Source: Microbacterium tenebrionis
GTDB taxonomy: Bacteria > Actinomycetota > Actinomycetes > Actinomycetales > Microbacteriaceae
NCBI RefSeq assembly: GCF_903645325.1
Contig: NZ_CAHJXQ010000001.1
Span: 124,001 to 188,000 of the forward strand
Reading direction: 5' to 3'
Length of the DNA: 64,000 nucleotides
Positions 52,602 to 61,800 of the stretch are shown piece by piece; the stretch's first letter is position 1; each line of letters opens with the position of its first letter. The position numbers and the translations under genes are program-made. The notes below the pieces were generated by a model. The model made no database searches and was not told the origin of the DNA. It saw only the letters and a program-made list of their open reading frames with translations.

Positions 52602-54332
52602 TTGACATCCACACCTTCCTCCGCATCGGAGACCACGCGCTCGGCGCGGGAAGTGTTCACCGCGATCTCCGGCCTCATCGTCGGCATGTTCGTGGCCGTC
52701 CTCTCGGGCACGGTCGTCTCGACCTCGCTGCCGGTCATCATCGCCGACCTCGGGGGCACGCAGTCCCAGTACACCTGGGTCATCACCGCGAGCCTGCTGG
52801 CGACCGCCGTCTCGACTCCCATCTGGGGCAAGCTCGCCGACCTCGTCGACCGCAAGATCCTCGTCCAGCTCGCCCTCATCCTCTTCACCGTCGGAACGGT
52901 GATCGCCGGCTTCTCGACCGACACGAACATGCTGATCGTCGTCCGCGTGGTCCAGGGCATCGGCGTCGGCGGCCTCATGTCGCTCGTGATGATCGCCGTG
53001 GCCCTCATCATCTCGCCGCGCGAGCGCGGCAAGTACATGGGCGTCGTCGGCGGCATCATGGCCCTCGGCACGATCGGCGGACCGCTGCTGGGCGGGTTCC
53101 TCACCGACACGTGGGGCTGGCGCTCCAACTTCTTCGTCGGCGTGCCGTTCGCGATCATCGCGCTCGTGCTGCTGCAGTTCACGCTGCACCTGCCCAAGCC
53201 GCAGCGCGCGGAGGTGTCGATCGACTACTTCGGCATCGTGCTGCTCGCCGTCGGCGTCTCGACCCTGCTCATCTGGGTCTCGATGGGCGGCAGCCAGTTC
53301 GAGTGGGACTCGATGACCAGCATCATGCTCGCCGTGATCGCAGGCGTCGCGATCGCGGCCTTCATTACCGTCGAGTTCTTCGTCAAGGAACCGATCGTGC
53401 CGATGTCGCTGTTCCGCAACCGCACCTTCACGCTGTCGGTGATCGCCTCGATCGCGATCGGCGTCTCGATGTTCGCCACCTCGGTGTTCCTCGCGCAGTA
53501 CTTCCAGCTCGCGCGCGGCGCCACACCGACCGAGTCCGGCCTCATGACGATCCCGATGATCATCGGTCAGATGGGCGCCTCGATCATCATCGGTCAGCTC
53601 GTGAGCCGCTTCGGCAAGTGGAAGGGCTGGATGATCACCGGCGCGATCCTCGCGACCATCGGCGTCAGCCTCATGGCCACGCTCCGCTACGACACCCCGT
53701 TCCCGCTCGTCGCCACGTACATGTTCGTGCTCGGCGCAGGGCTCGGCATGGTCATGCAGAACCTCACGCTGATCGTTCAGAACGACACGTCGCCGACGCA
53801 GCTGGGAGCTGCATCCTCGAACGTGAACTTCTTCCGCACGATCGCGGGCACCATCGGCGTCACGATCATGGGCTCGCTGCTCTCGACGAGCGTCGCCACC
53901 TATGTGAAGGACGGCATGTCCGGCTTCACGCCGAGCTCGCCCGACGAGATCGACGCGCTGAAGCACCTGGCATCCGGCAACGTGCCGAAGGTGGGGGAGC
54001 TCCCCGACGCGATCCGCGTGATCGTCGAGAGCGCCTACGGCCACGGCATCGCCGACGCCTTCATCCTCGCCATCCCGCTCGCGGTGATCTCGGTCATCGC
54101 CATCGCGTTCATCAAGAACAAGCCGCTGTCGACCAAGAACGCCGCCGAGCAGCTGCGCGACCAGGCCGAGGAGTCGGTGCTCGAGGTCGGCGAGGCCGAG
54201 GTGGGGGCGACGATGTCGACCGGCACGATCCGCATCGCAGGGGCCGCGAGTGCGACTCCCTCCACCGGCCCCGTGACCGTGCTCGAGCGCGAGCGCGAGC
54301 GCGAGCGAGAGGACGAGGAGCGAGGGCGCTGA
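52602..54332 (+). CDS. DHA2-type MFS drug exporter
   Basis: A 576-residue, 14-helix major facilitator of the EmrB/QacA group, predicted to pump drugs out with protons. It opens SGLIVGMFVAVLSGTVVSTS, with motif A-like GKLADLVDRKIL and motif C-like GGIMALGTIGGPLLGGFLTD. The cytoplasmic C-terminus ends in the low-complexity run LEREREREREDEERGR. The start is TTG at 52602, with AGGAG ten bases upstream; no better start is present. The MarR gene follows one base after the stop, so the pair is an operon with a probable self-regulating repressor. Confidence 0.9.
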   Translation: MTSTPSSASETTRSAREVFTAISGLIVGMFVAVLSGTVVSTSLPVIIADLGGTQSQYTWVITASLLATAVSTPIWGKLADLVDRKILVQLALILFTVGTVIAGFSTDTNMLIVVRVVQGIGVGGLMSLVMIAVALIISPRERGKYMGVVGGIMALGTIGGPLLGGFLTDTWGWRSNFFVGVPFAIIALVLLQFTLHLPKPQRAEVSIDYFGIVLLAVGVSTLLIWVSMGGSQFEWDSMTSIMLAVIAGVAIAAFITVEFFVKEPIVPMSLFRNRTFTLSVIASIAIGVSMFATSVFLAQYFQLARGATPTESGLMTIPMIIGQMGASIIIGQLVSRFGKWKGWMITGAILATIGVSLMATLRYDTPFPLVATYMFVLGAGLGMVMQNLTLIVQNDTSPTQLGAASSNVNFFRTIAGTIGVTIMGSLLSTSVATYVKDGMSGFTPSSPDEIDALKHLASGNVPKVGELPDAIRVIVESAYGHGIADAFILAIPLAVISVIAIAFIKNKPLSTKNAAEQLRDQAEESVLEVGEAEVGATMSTGTIRIAGAASATPSTGPVTVLEREREREREDEERGR

Positions 54333-54333
54333 G

Positions 54334-54789
54334 ATGAGCGCTGCCGGAGCCGCGGTCCCCGCCGACGTCGACGACGCTCTGGCGGAGTTCCAGGGTCATC
54401 TGAACCTGATCTTCGCCAGGGCGCGGGCACTCTGGAAGGAGTCCGCGGCCAGGATCCACCCCGAGCTGCAGCCGGCCGGCTACAAGCTGCTGACCTTCAT
54501 CGCCCGCGAGGGCAGCACCAACGCCCACCTGCTCGCCGAGCGCTTCGAGATGGACAAGTCCGTGGTCAGCCGTCAGGTGCGGATGCTGGAGGACCTCGAC
54601 CTCCTCGCATCGCGGCCGGACGACCACGACGGCCGCCAGCGCGTGCTGACCGCGACCCGCACGGCCTGCGTGGTGCTCGCCGACATCCGCCGCGAGCATG
54701 CGGACCGGCTGCACGAGTCGCTCGCCGGCCTCACCGCGGACGAGATCCGCGCCGCATCCAAGGTGTTCCGCCATCTCACCGAACTCTGA
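54334..54789 (+). CDS. MarR-family regulator (first of two paralogs)
   Basis: A 151-residue winged-helix repressor. The recognition region is AHLLAERFEMDKSVVSRQVR, and the wing is SRPDDHDGRQRVLTATRTA. It is co-transcribed with the MFS gene, one base apart, and probably represses it through the AGTTGCG/CGCAACT dyad. It resembles the next gene (HPELQPAGYKLLTFIA against HPDLQPLGYQVLVSIA), so they are tandem duplicates. Confidence 0.9.
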   Translation: MSAAGAAVPADVDDALAEFQGHLNLIFARARALWKESAARIHPELQPAGYKLLTFIAREGSTNAHLLAERFEMDKSVVSRQVRMLEDLDLLASRPDDHDGRQRVLTATRTACVVLADIRREHADRLHESLAGLTADEIRAASKVFRHLTEL

Positions 54790-54800
54790 ACCCCGCACGC

Positions 54801-54837
54801 GCGTCGCCCCGCCGTCTTCGAAACGGCGGGGCGACGC
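54801..54837 (+). terminator. terminator between the two marR genes
   Basis: GCGTCGCCCCGCCGT (54801-54815) pairs perfectly with ACGGCGGGGCGACGC (54823-54837) around a 7-base loop, 12 bases after the first marR stop. It separates the two paralogs into two units. Confidence 0.85.
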
Positions 54838-54853
54838 CCATAAACTGGCGGAT

Positions 54854-55327
54854 GTGACCGAAGCGACCGCCGACCCCGCCGCGGAGCCCGCGGACGAGGA
54901 TGAGCGTCTCGACCGGGCCGTCACCCGGGTCGAGCAGGGGCTCGGCCGATTGTTCGCCCGCATCCGCGTCAGCTGGCGGGATGCCGCCGCCATCGTGCAC
55001 CCCGACCTGCAGCCGCTGGGCTATCAGGTGCTCGTGTCGATCGCGACGGGCAAGGCCACCTCGGCGGGTGCCATCATCGAGCGCCTGCAGACCGACAAGT
55101 CGGCGGTGAGCCGCCACGTGCGCCAGCTCGAGGAGCTGGGCCTCGTCGAGAGCCTTCCCGACCCGGAGGACCGCAGGGCGCGCGTGCTCGTCGCCACCGA
55201 CCTGGCGCAGGAGCGCATCGCCATCGCGCGGGCCGGTTACGAGGGGCGCATCAAGGATCGCCTGCACGCCTGGTCGGCCGACGACCTCGATCGCTTCGTC
55301 GAGCTGCTCGACTCGCTGGGCGGCTGA
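54854..55327 (+). CDS. MarR-family regulator (second paralog)
   Basis: A 157-residue MarR-type winged-helix protein; recognition region AGAIIERLQTDKSAVSRHVR, wing PDPEDRRARVLVATDLA. GTG at 54854 is eight bases after the -10-like TAAACT (54841-54846), so it is likely leaderless and independent of the upstream gene. It is convergent with the second MFS gene. Targets unknown; either exporter is possible. Confidence 0.88.
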   Translation: MTEATADPAAEPADEDERLDRAVTRVEQGLGRLFARIRVSWRDAAAIVHPDLQPLGYQVLVSIATGKATSAGAIIERLQTDKSAVSRHVRQLEELGLVESLPDPEDRRARVLVATDLAQERIAIARAGYEGRIKDRLHAWSADDLDRFVELLDSLGG

Positions 55328-55337
55328 TCGCGCGGGG

Positions 55338-56693
55338 TCACTCCGCCGGTTCGGGTTCCGCGAACGCCGTCTTGCGGATGCCGATCCACGAGACGATCCC
55401 GCCGGCGGCCATGAGCGCCGCGGTCACCCAGGCCGCGCTGTGGAAGCCGTCGAGGTCGAGCGTTCCGCCGACGATCGTCGACAGCATCGCCACCACGATG
55501 AGGCCCGCGACGCGCGAGATGGCGTTGTTGACCGCCGAGGCGATTCCGGAGCGTCTCTGGTCGATCGCGCCGAGCACGGCCGAGGTGAGCGGAGCGACGG
55601 TCAGCGAGAGCCCGAGTCCCAGCACGATCATCGACGGCAGGACCTGCCACCAGTAGCTGAACTCCGGGGCGACCGTGAGCAGCAGCAGGGCGCCGGCGGC
55701 CATGAGCAGAGGGCCGACGGTCATGAACAGTCGCGGACCGAGCCGACCCGCCCAGGCGCCCGCCTGCGAGCTCAGCAGGATCATGAGGATCGTGATCGGC
55801 AGGCTCGCCAGGCCCGCCGCTGTCGCCGGGAGCCCCGCTCCCTCCTGCAGATACACCCCGATCACGAAGCCATTGAGCGACAGGGCCGCATAGATGAAGA
55901 GCGTCGCGAGGTTACCCCAGGCGAAGTTGCGGGCGCCGAACAGCGACAGCGGCATGAGCGGGTCCGGGGACTGCCGCTGGCGGACGAGGAACCCGACGAA
56001 CATCGCCACGCCCACGAGACCCGGGATCCAGATCGCCGGCGACCCCCAGCCGAAGTTCGGCTGCTCGATGAGGGCGAACACCACGGCGCCGAGACCGACC
56101 GCGCACAGGATGCCGCTCCACCAGTCCACGCGCACGCCGCGAGGATGGTCGGGCAGCCGAAGTCGCGCGAGCAGGAACAGCGTGACGCCGATCGGGACGA
56201 CGTTGATCACGAAGACCCAGCGCCACGACAGCAGGTCGACGAACAGCCCGCCCAGCAGCGGGCCGGCGACCTGGGCTCCGGTGGTGAAGGCCGTCCAGAC
56301 GCCGATCGCCCGCGACTGCAGCTCGCCGCGCATCGTCGCCATGATCAGGGCGAGCGAGCTCGGCACGAGCAGCGCTCCCGCAGCCCCCTGCAAGGCGCGC
56401 GCGATGATGAGGGTGAGCGGTTCGGGCGCCGCGGCCACGGCGACGGATGCCACGCCGAAGGCGATGAGGCCGATCCGCATGATCCGCACCCGCCCGTAAG
56501 CATCCGACAGGGACCCGGCGAGCAGGATCAGGGCGCTCAGCGTGATGAGGTACGCGTCGACCACCCACTGCTGCGTGGCGATGCCGCCGCCGAGCTCATC
56601 TCGGATCGCAGGCAGGGCGACCGTGACGACGGTGCCGTCGAGGAAGGTCACGAACGAGGCGAGCGCAGCGATCGTGATCACGAGCCGCTGCAT
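55338..56693 (-). CDS. DHA2-type MFS transporter (second)
   Basis: A 451-residue major facilitator, predicted 12-14 helices, EmrB/QacA-like. It opens MQRLVITIAALASFVTFLDG with the DHA2 block TVVTVALPAIRDELGG, then GSLSDAYGRVRIMRIG (motif A) and TGAQVAGPLLGGLFVDLLSW (motif C). ATG at 56691-56693 is chosen; the frame is open upstream. Substrate unknown, probably a drug or the product of the nearby synthetase. Confidence 0.88.
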   Translation of the reverse strand: MQRLVITIAALASFVTFLDGTVVTVALPAIRDELGGGIATQQWVVDAYLITLSALILLAGSLSDAYGRVRIMRIGLIAFGVASVAVAAAPEPLTLIIARALQGAAGALLVPSSLALIMATMRGELQSRAIGVWTAFTTGAQVAGPLLGGLFVDLLSWRWVFVINVVPIGVTLFLLARLRLPDHPRGVRVDWWSGILCAVGLGAVVFALIEQPNFGWGSPAIWIPGLVGVAMFVGFLVRQRQSPDPLMPLSLFGARNFAWGNLATLFIYAALSLNGFVIGVYLQEGAGLPATAAGLASLPITILMILLSSQAGAWAGRLGPRLFMTVGPLLMAAGALLLLTVAPEFSYWWQVLPSMIVLGLGLSLTVAPLTSAVLGAIDQRRSGIASAVNNAISRVAGLIVVAMLSTIVGGTLDLDGFHSAAWVTAALMAAGGIVSWIGIRKTAFAEPEPAE

Positions 56694-56876
56694 GGCTGAG
56701 AAGGCTGGCACGAGGATGACACTACGCCCTGGCTGGGACCGAGGGTCGGGCTTCGCGAGATCACCCTCGACGCACGACGACGACGGGATTACCCTGGCGA
56801 CAGGCGGGTTGATCAGCCCGTCATCCCGGCGCGAGTCGCGTGGAGGCTCGACCACGATGCGGAGCGAGGTGTGCGG

Positions 56877-57278
56877 ATGGACTCGATGATGATGGGCGCC
56901 ATGTCCCACGACATGAAGTCGATGAGCGGCATGGAGACGATGGACATGGCCGTCATGCAGGCGTGCATGGATGCGTGCTCGGCGTGCGAACAGGCGTGCA
57001 CGGTCTGCTCGACGCAGCTGATGGACTGCGCCCCGGCGTGCATGAACTGCGCCGACATGTGCAACACGATGATGCGCTCGATGATGCGGATGCAGGGCAT
57101 GACCCCCGCGGTCATGATGTCGATGCTGGATGCCTGCATCGCGATGTGTCAGCTCTGCATGGATGCCTGCATGGAGCACGCCGATCACAGCGAGGTGTGC
57201 AAGATGTGCGCTCAGTCGTGCAAGGCCTGCATGGACGCGTGCATGGACATGAAGAACATGATGATGAAGGCCGCCTGA
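56877..57278 (+). CDS. Met/Cys-rich copper-storage-like protein (DUF326-type)
   Basis: A 133-residue protein with 18 cysteines in CxxxC/CxxC spacing (ACMDACSACEQACTVC, DCAPACMNCADMC, LDACIAMCQLCMDACMEH, CKMCAQSCKACMDACMD) and about a quarter methionine. The layout is that of four-helix copper storage proteins (Csp), which bind many Cu(I) ions through inward-facing cysteines. The long Met-rich start (MDSMMMGAMSHDMKSMSGME) is extra and could capture Cu(I). No signal peptide, so cytosolic (Csp3-like). ATG at 56877 follows GAGCGAGG; GTG at 56871 is an alternative. Confidence 0.82.
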   Translation: MDSMMMGAMSHDMKSMSGMETMDMAVMQACMDACSACEQACTVCSTQLMDCAPACMNCADMCNTMMRSMMRMQGMTPAVMMSMLDACIAMCQLCMDACMEHADHSEVCKMCAQSCKACMDACMDMKNMMMKAA

Positions 57279-57280
57279 CC

Positions 57281-57360
57281 CTTCGACAGGTTCGACACGC
57301 GGGTCGTTGAGCGAGCGGAGCGAGACGAAACGGGCTGAGCGAGCCGCAGGCGAGTCGAAG
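57281..57360. repeat. 80-bp inverted-repeat element
   Basis: CTTCGAC (57281-57287) and GTCGAAG (57354-57360) bound an interior rich in GAGCGAGCGGAGCGAG-type sequence. This matches a kind of intergenic repeat common in Microbacteriaceae as I recall it. It may serve as the terminator between the convergent genes. Confidence 0.5.
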
Positions 57361-57371
57361 CCGAGACTCCG

Positions 57372-57716
57372 TCAGATCGCGACGTTGAAGCGCACGCGCC
57401 CGACAGCGAGCACGTGATATCGCGTGTGCAGCGCGACAGGCGCGCCGGGCTCGACCTCCAGCGCCGCGCCCTGGGCGCTCCACAGTGCCCACTCCGCGCC
57501 GTCCAGGGTGCGAACGACCACGGCGCCCGCGGCGGCATCCGTGCTCTCGACGATCCCGTCGACCCACTCGCTCGGCGTCGCGGCCGCGAGGCGGGCCTGG
57601 ATCAGGTGCAGCGCGTGCCCCGGAGCGAACGAGGAGCAGACGTCGCCGTGGTCGCACATGCACGCCGCACGCTCGCTCACCTCGAGGGCGGATGCTGTGC
57701 GGTGCGCGGTGGACAT
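57372..57716 (-). CDS. small hypothetical protein with Cys-His cluster
   Basis: A 114-residue soluble protein starting MSTAHRTASALEVSERAACM. The N-terminal part has CMCDHGDVCSSF, a possible metal site; the rest is beta-rich (AAGAVVVRTLDGAEWALWSA, ALEVEPGAPVALHTRYHVLA). AGGAG lies six bases before the ATG. It is convergent with the copper-storage gene, but no functional link is shown. Function unknown. Confidence 0.7.
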   Translation of the reverse strand: MSTAHRTASALEVSERAACMCDHGDVCSSFAPGHALHLIQARLAAATPSEWVDGIVESTDAAAGAVVVRTLDGAEWALWSAQGAALEVEPGAPVALHTRYHVLAVGRVRFNVAI

Positions 57717-57829
57717 GATGGGACTCCTGGGTCGGGGAGATGCACGTCGGGTGACGTTCCCGCAAGAGTACGGGCCGGCCCGTGCACGGCGGAACGGAGG
57801 CGTCACCGGGGGAAACATTCCGGGTGCGC

Positions 57830-58720
57830 TCACCGCGGCCGGTGCGCCTCCAGGGCATCGCGCAGCGCCGTGAGGATGGCTTCGATCGCCTCGCTGCCGC
57901 GCGAGGACGAACGGGTCGCCGCGAAGATCTCGCGCACGGGGCTCCCCGGCAACTCCAGCAGCCGCACGGCATCCCGGCCGCCCGTCCAGATGAGATCGGG
58001 CAGCATCGCCGCTGCGTGCCCGGCGGCCGCGAGTCGCGCGTGCGCGGTGAGATCGGTCGCTTCGTACCGCACATCCGGCTCGAACCCCGCGGCCCGGCAC
58101 TGCTGCACGGCCCATCGGCGAACGGCTGCGCCCTCGGGCTCCATCGCCCATGCGGCGTCGTGCAGATCGGCGAGTCCGGTGGCGGGCGAGTCCAGTGGCA
58201 CGACGAGCCGCACGGGGTCGTGACCGAGGAGCGTGCGCTCGATGCCCGGCCGCAGCTCCCGGGTGTGCCCGGGATACTGTTCGGCGACCACGAGGTCGAA
58301 CGCGTGCGCCTGCAGTTCGAACAGTCCCTCCTCGGGCGCCATCTCGACCATCTCGAGTCGCAGGCTGGGCATGCGTTCGGCGAGCAGCCCCAGCGCTGCC
58401 GGGACGAGTGCTTCCGCGGCCGTCGACATCACGGCGATGCGCACGCGCGCCGGTGCATGCTGCGAGGCCGACAGCTCGGCTCGTGCAGCCTCATCGAGCT
58501 CGATCGCACGGGCCGCATGTGCCGCGAGCAGCCGCCCCTGAGCTGTGAGCCGCAGTCGCCTGCCGTCGGGTTCGAGCAGCGCGACGCCGGCCTCGCGCTC
58601 GAGCAGCGCGAGTTGCTGCGACACCGTCGACGGGCTGTACGACAGCGCGCGGGCGACGTCGGAGATCGTCCCGCGCAGCGCCAGTTCGTGCAGCAGGCGC
58701 AGCCGTCTCAGCTCGAACAC
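57830..58720 (-). CDS. LysR-family regulator, divergent from putA
   Basis: A 296-residue LysR-type regulator. The N-terminal winged helix is VFELRRLRLLHELALRGTIS, then DVARALSYSPSTVSQQLALL; the effector domain follows. GTG at 58718-58720 has AAGGAGG in the right place. Divergence from the proline catabolism gene over 131 bases suggests it controls putA, with proline or P5C as effector; this is inferred. The gap holds dyads ATTCG/CGAAT (58737-58753) and ATCATG/CATGAT (58761-58789). Confidence 0.85.
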   Translation of the reverse strand: MFELRRLRLLHELALRGTISDVARALSYSPSTVSQQLALLEREAGVALLEPDGRRLRLTAQGRLLAAHAARAIELDEAARAELSASQHAPARVRIAVMSTAAEALVPAALGLLAERMPSLRLEMVEMAPEEGLFELQAHAFDLVVAEQYPGHTRELRPGIERTLLGHDPVRLVVPLDSPATGLADLHDAAWAMEPEGAAVRRWAVQQCRAAGFEPDVRYEATDLTAHARLAAAGHAAAMLPDLIWTGGRDAVRLLELPGSPVREIFAATRSSSRGSEAIEAILTALRDALEAHRPR

Positions 58721-58736
58721 GACCCCTCCTTCAAGG

Positions 58737-58789
58737 ATTCGATGAAACCGAATGGTATCGATCATGAATGTGCGCTTTTCACGCATGAT
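58737..58789. promoter_or_regulatory. candidate LysR sites between the regulator and putA
   Basis: Two dyads, ATTCG (58737-58741)/CGAAT (58749-58753) and ATCATG (58761-58766)/CATGAT (58784-58789), lie in the 131-base divergent region. Their placement upstream of both genes fits LysR binding. Confidence 0.45.
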
Positions 58790-58851
58790 ATCGCGGTTCA
58801 CACTGAGAGCAGGTCGCGTGGCTCCGCCGCGCCCGTGAGTGAGGAAGCACC

Positions 58852-61800
58852 ATGACCAGGACGACGGAAGTCCGCACCGGCAACGCCGATATCGCAGAGC
58901 TCGCGGACGACGCGATTGAGCTCGTGAGGACCTGGCTCGTGGAGAGCCGCGAGATCCCCGCCGACACGGCAGCCGCACGCCTCGCCGGAGTCCTCAGCGA
59001 TCCGCACGGGCTGGACTTCACCGTCGGTTTCGTCGACGGGGTGGTGCGCCCGGAGGACCTCTCCGTCGCCGCACGCAACCTCCGCGAGCTCGTCCCGCTG
59101 ACCCCGGCCTTCCTGCCCGCAGCCCTGCGCGGCCTCATCCGGCTGGGCGGCGCGCTCGCCCCCGCGTTCCCCGGCATCGTCGTGCCGATCAGCCGCCGCG
59201 TGCTGCGGAGCATGGTCCGCCACCTCATCGTGGACGCCACCGACTCCAAGCTCGGCAAGGCCATCCGCCGCATCCGCTCGGACGAGGGCGTGCATCTGAA
59301 CGTCAACCTGCTCGGCGAAGCCATCCTCGGTCAGGACGAGGCGGCCCGGCGCCTGGAGGGCACGCGCCGCCTGCTCGAACGCGACGACGTCGACTACGTC
59401 TCGATCAAGGTGTCGTCCACGGTCGCGCCGCACAGCCCGTGGGCATTCGGCGATGCCGTCGCGCACGCAGCGGACGCGCTCCTGCCGCTGTACCGCATCG
59501 CCGTCGCGAGAAACAAGTTCATCAACCTCGACATGGAGGAGTACAAGGACCTCGACCTCACCATCGCGGTCTTCACCAGCATCCTCGACCGGGACGAGTT
59601 CCGCGGACTCGAGGCCGGCATCGTCCTGCAGGCCTACCTGCCCGATGCTCTGGCCGCCATGATCCGCCTGCAGGAGTGGGCGGCCGCACGCGTCGACGGC
59701 GGGGGAGCGCCGATCAAGGTGCGCGTCGTGAAGGGCGCGAACCTCCCCATGGAGCAGGTCGACGCCGAGACCCATGACTGGCCGCTCGCCACCTGGCACA
59801 GCAAGCAGGCCTCGGATGCCTCGTACAAGGCGGTGCTCGACTACGCGCTGCGCCCCGAGCACGTCCGGAACGTCCGCATCGGCGTCGCCGGTCACAACCT
59901 CTTCGACATCGCCCTGGCCTGGTTGCTCGCGAACCGGCGGGGGATCGTCGGCCCTTCGCAGGCAGCAGGATCGGCGGGCATGAGGAACGACCTGCCCATC
60001 GAGTTCGAGATGCTCCTCGGGATGGCCTCGGCGCAGGCGACCGTCGTCCGCCGCACGGTCGGCTCCCTCCTGCTCTACACGCCGGTCGTCCACCCGGCCG
60101 AGTTCGACGTCGCGATCGCCTACCTGATCCGTCGCCTCGAGGAGGGGGCCTCCACGGACAACTTCATGTCGGCCGTCTTCGAACTCGACGACGAACCCGC
60201 ACTGTTCGCCCGCGAACGCGACCGCTTCCTGGCCTCGATCGCGTCGATGCCTCAGGACGTCCCGGCTCCCAACCGCACGCAGGACCGTGGGCGCGCCGCC
60301 GCGCCCGCCCCGTCCGACTCCTTCACGAACACCCCCGACACCGACCCGAGCCTCGCGGCGAACCGCGCATGGGGCGACGGCATCCGCGCCCGTATGGAAT
60401 CCTCGACGCTCGGCGACGCCACCGTGAGCGAGAACACGCTGTCGGATGCCGCGGCGCTGGACGCCGTCATCGCCCGGGCCGTTGCCGCCGGCGCATCCTG
60501 GCGGGAGCTCGGTGCCGAGGGGCGGGCCGCGATCCTGCATCGCGCCGGCGACGTGCTCGAGGCGCGCCGTGCCGACCTCCTCGAGGTCATGGGCTCCGAA
60601 GCCGGCAAGGTGCTCGAGCAGGGCGACCCGGAGGTCTCCGAGGCCATCGATTTCGCGCACTACTACGCCGAGAGCGCCAAGCGCGCCGAGGCGATCGAGG
60701 GCGCCGTTCACAAGCCGGTGGGTCTGACCGTGGTCACCCCGCCGTGGAACTTCCCCGTCGCGATCCCTGCAGGCTCAACGCTCGCCGCGCTCGCCGCGGG
60801 GTCTCCGGTCATCATCAAGCCTGCGCGCCAGGCGCGTCGTTCCGGCGCGGTCATGATCGAGGCGCTGTGGGAGGCGGGGGTTCCCCGCGATGTCCTCCAG
60901 TACGTGCAGCTGGACGGTCGCGAACTCGGCCGGCAGCTGGTGTCGGACCCGGCCGTGGAGCGGGTCATCCTCACCGGTGGCTACGAGACCGCCGAGCTGT
61001 TCCGCAGCTTCCGCCCCGACCTTCCCCTGCTCGCCGAGACGAGCGGCAAGAACGCGATCATCGTCACCCCGAGCGCCGACCTCGACCTCGCCGCCAAGGA
61101 CGTCGCCTACTCGGCGTTCGGGCACGCAGGGCAGAAGTGCTCCGCGGCATCCCTCGTGATTCTCGTGGGGACCGTGGCGACCAGCGAGCGCTTCCGCCGG
61201 CAGCTGATCGACGCGGTCGGTTCGTACAAGGTCGGCGACCCCAGCGACGGCGCGAGCCGCATCGGACCCCTCATCGGTCCGGCGGAGGGCAAGCTGCTGC
61301 ACGCCCTGACCACGCTCGAGCCGGGCGAGAAGTGGGTCATCGAGCCGGAGCGCCTCGATGAGGCCGGGCAGCTGTGGAAGCCCGGCATCCGCGAGGGCGT
61401 CGCCTCCGGCAGCCCCTTCCACCTCACCGAGTACTTCGGTCCGGTGCTCGGCATCATGACGGCGGGGACCCTCGCCGAGGCGATCGACCTCGTCAACGCC
61501 ATCGACTACGGCCTGACGAGCGGTCTGCACTCCCTCGACGAGGACGAGGTCGCGCAGTGGCTCGCCTCCGTCCAGGCGGGGAACGTCTATGTCAATCGCG
61601 GCACCACCGGCGCGATCGTGCAGCGCCAGCCGTTCGGCGGCTGGAAGAAGGCGGCCGTCGGCGCGGGCACCAAGGCGGGCGGCCCGAACTATCTCGCAGG
61701 TCTCTCCGACTGGGACGACGCTCCGGTCACCGCGGATGCGCCCACCGATGCCCTCTCGACCGCAGCGCTCGCCGCGGCATCCGATCCGGGCGCCGAGGGG

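Noticed and set aside
54280..54330. GAGCGC tandem repeat at the end of the MFS gene as a regulatory repeat
   Set aside because: It is simply the coding of the Glu-Arg run LEREREREREDEERGR; low complexity without a further sign of function.
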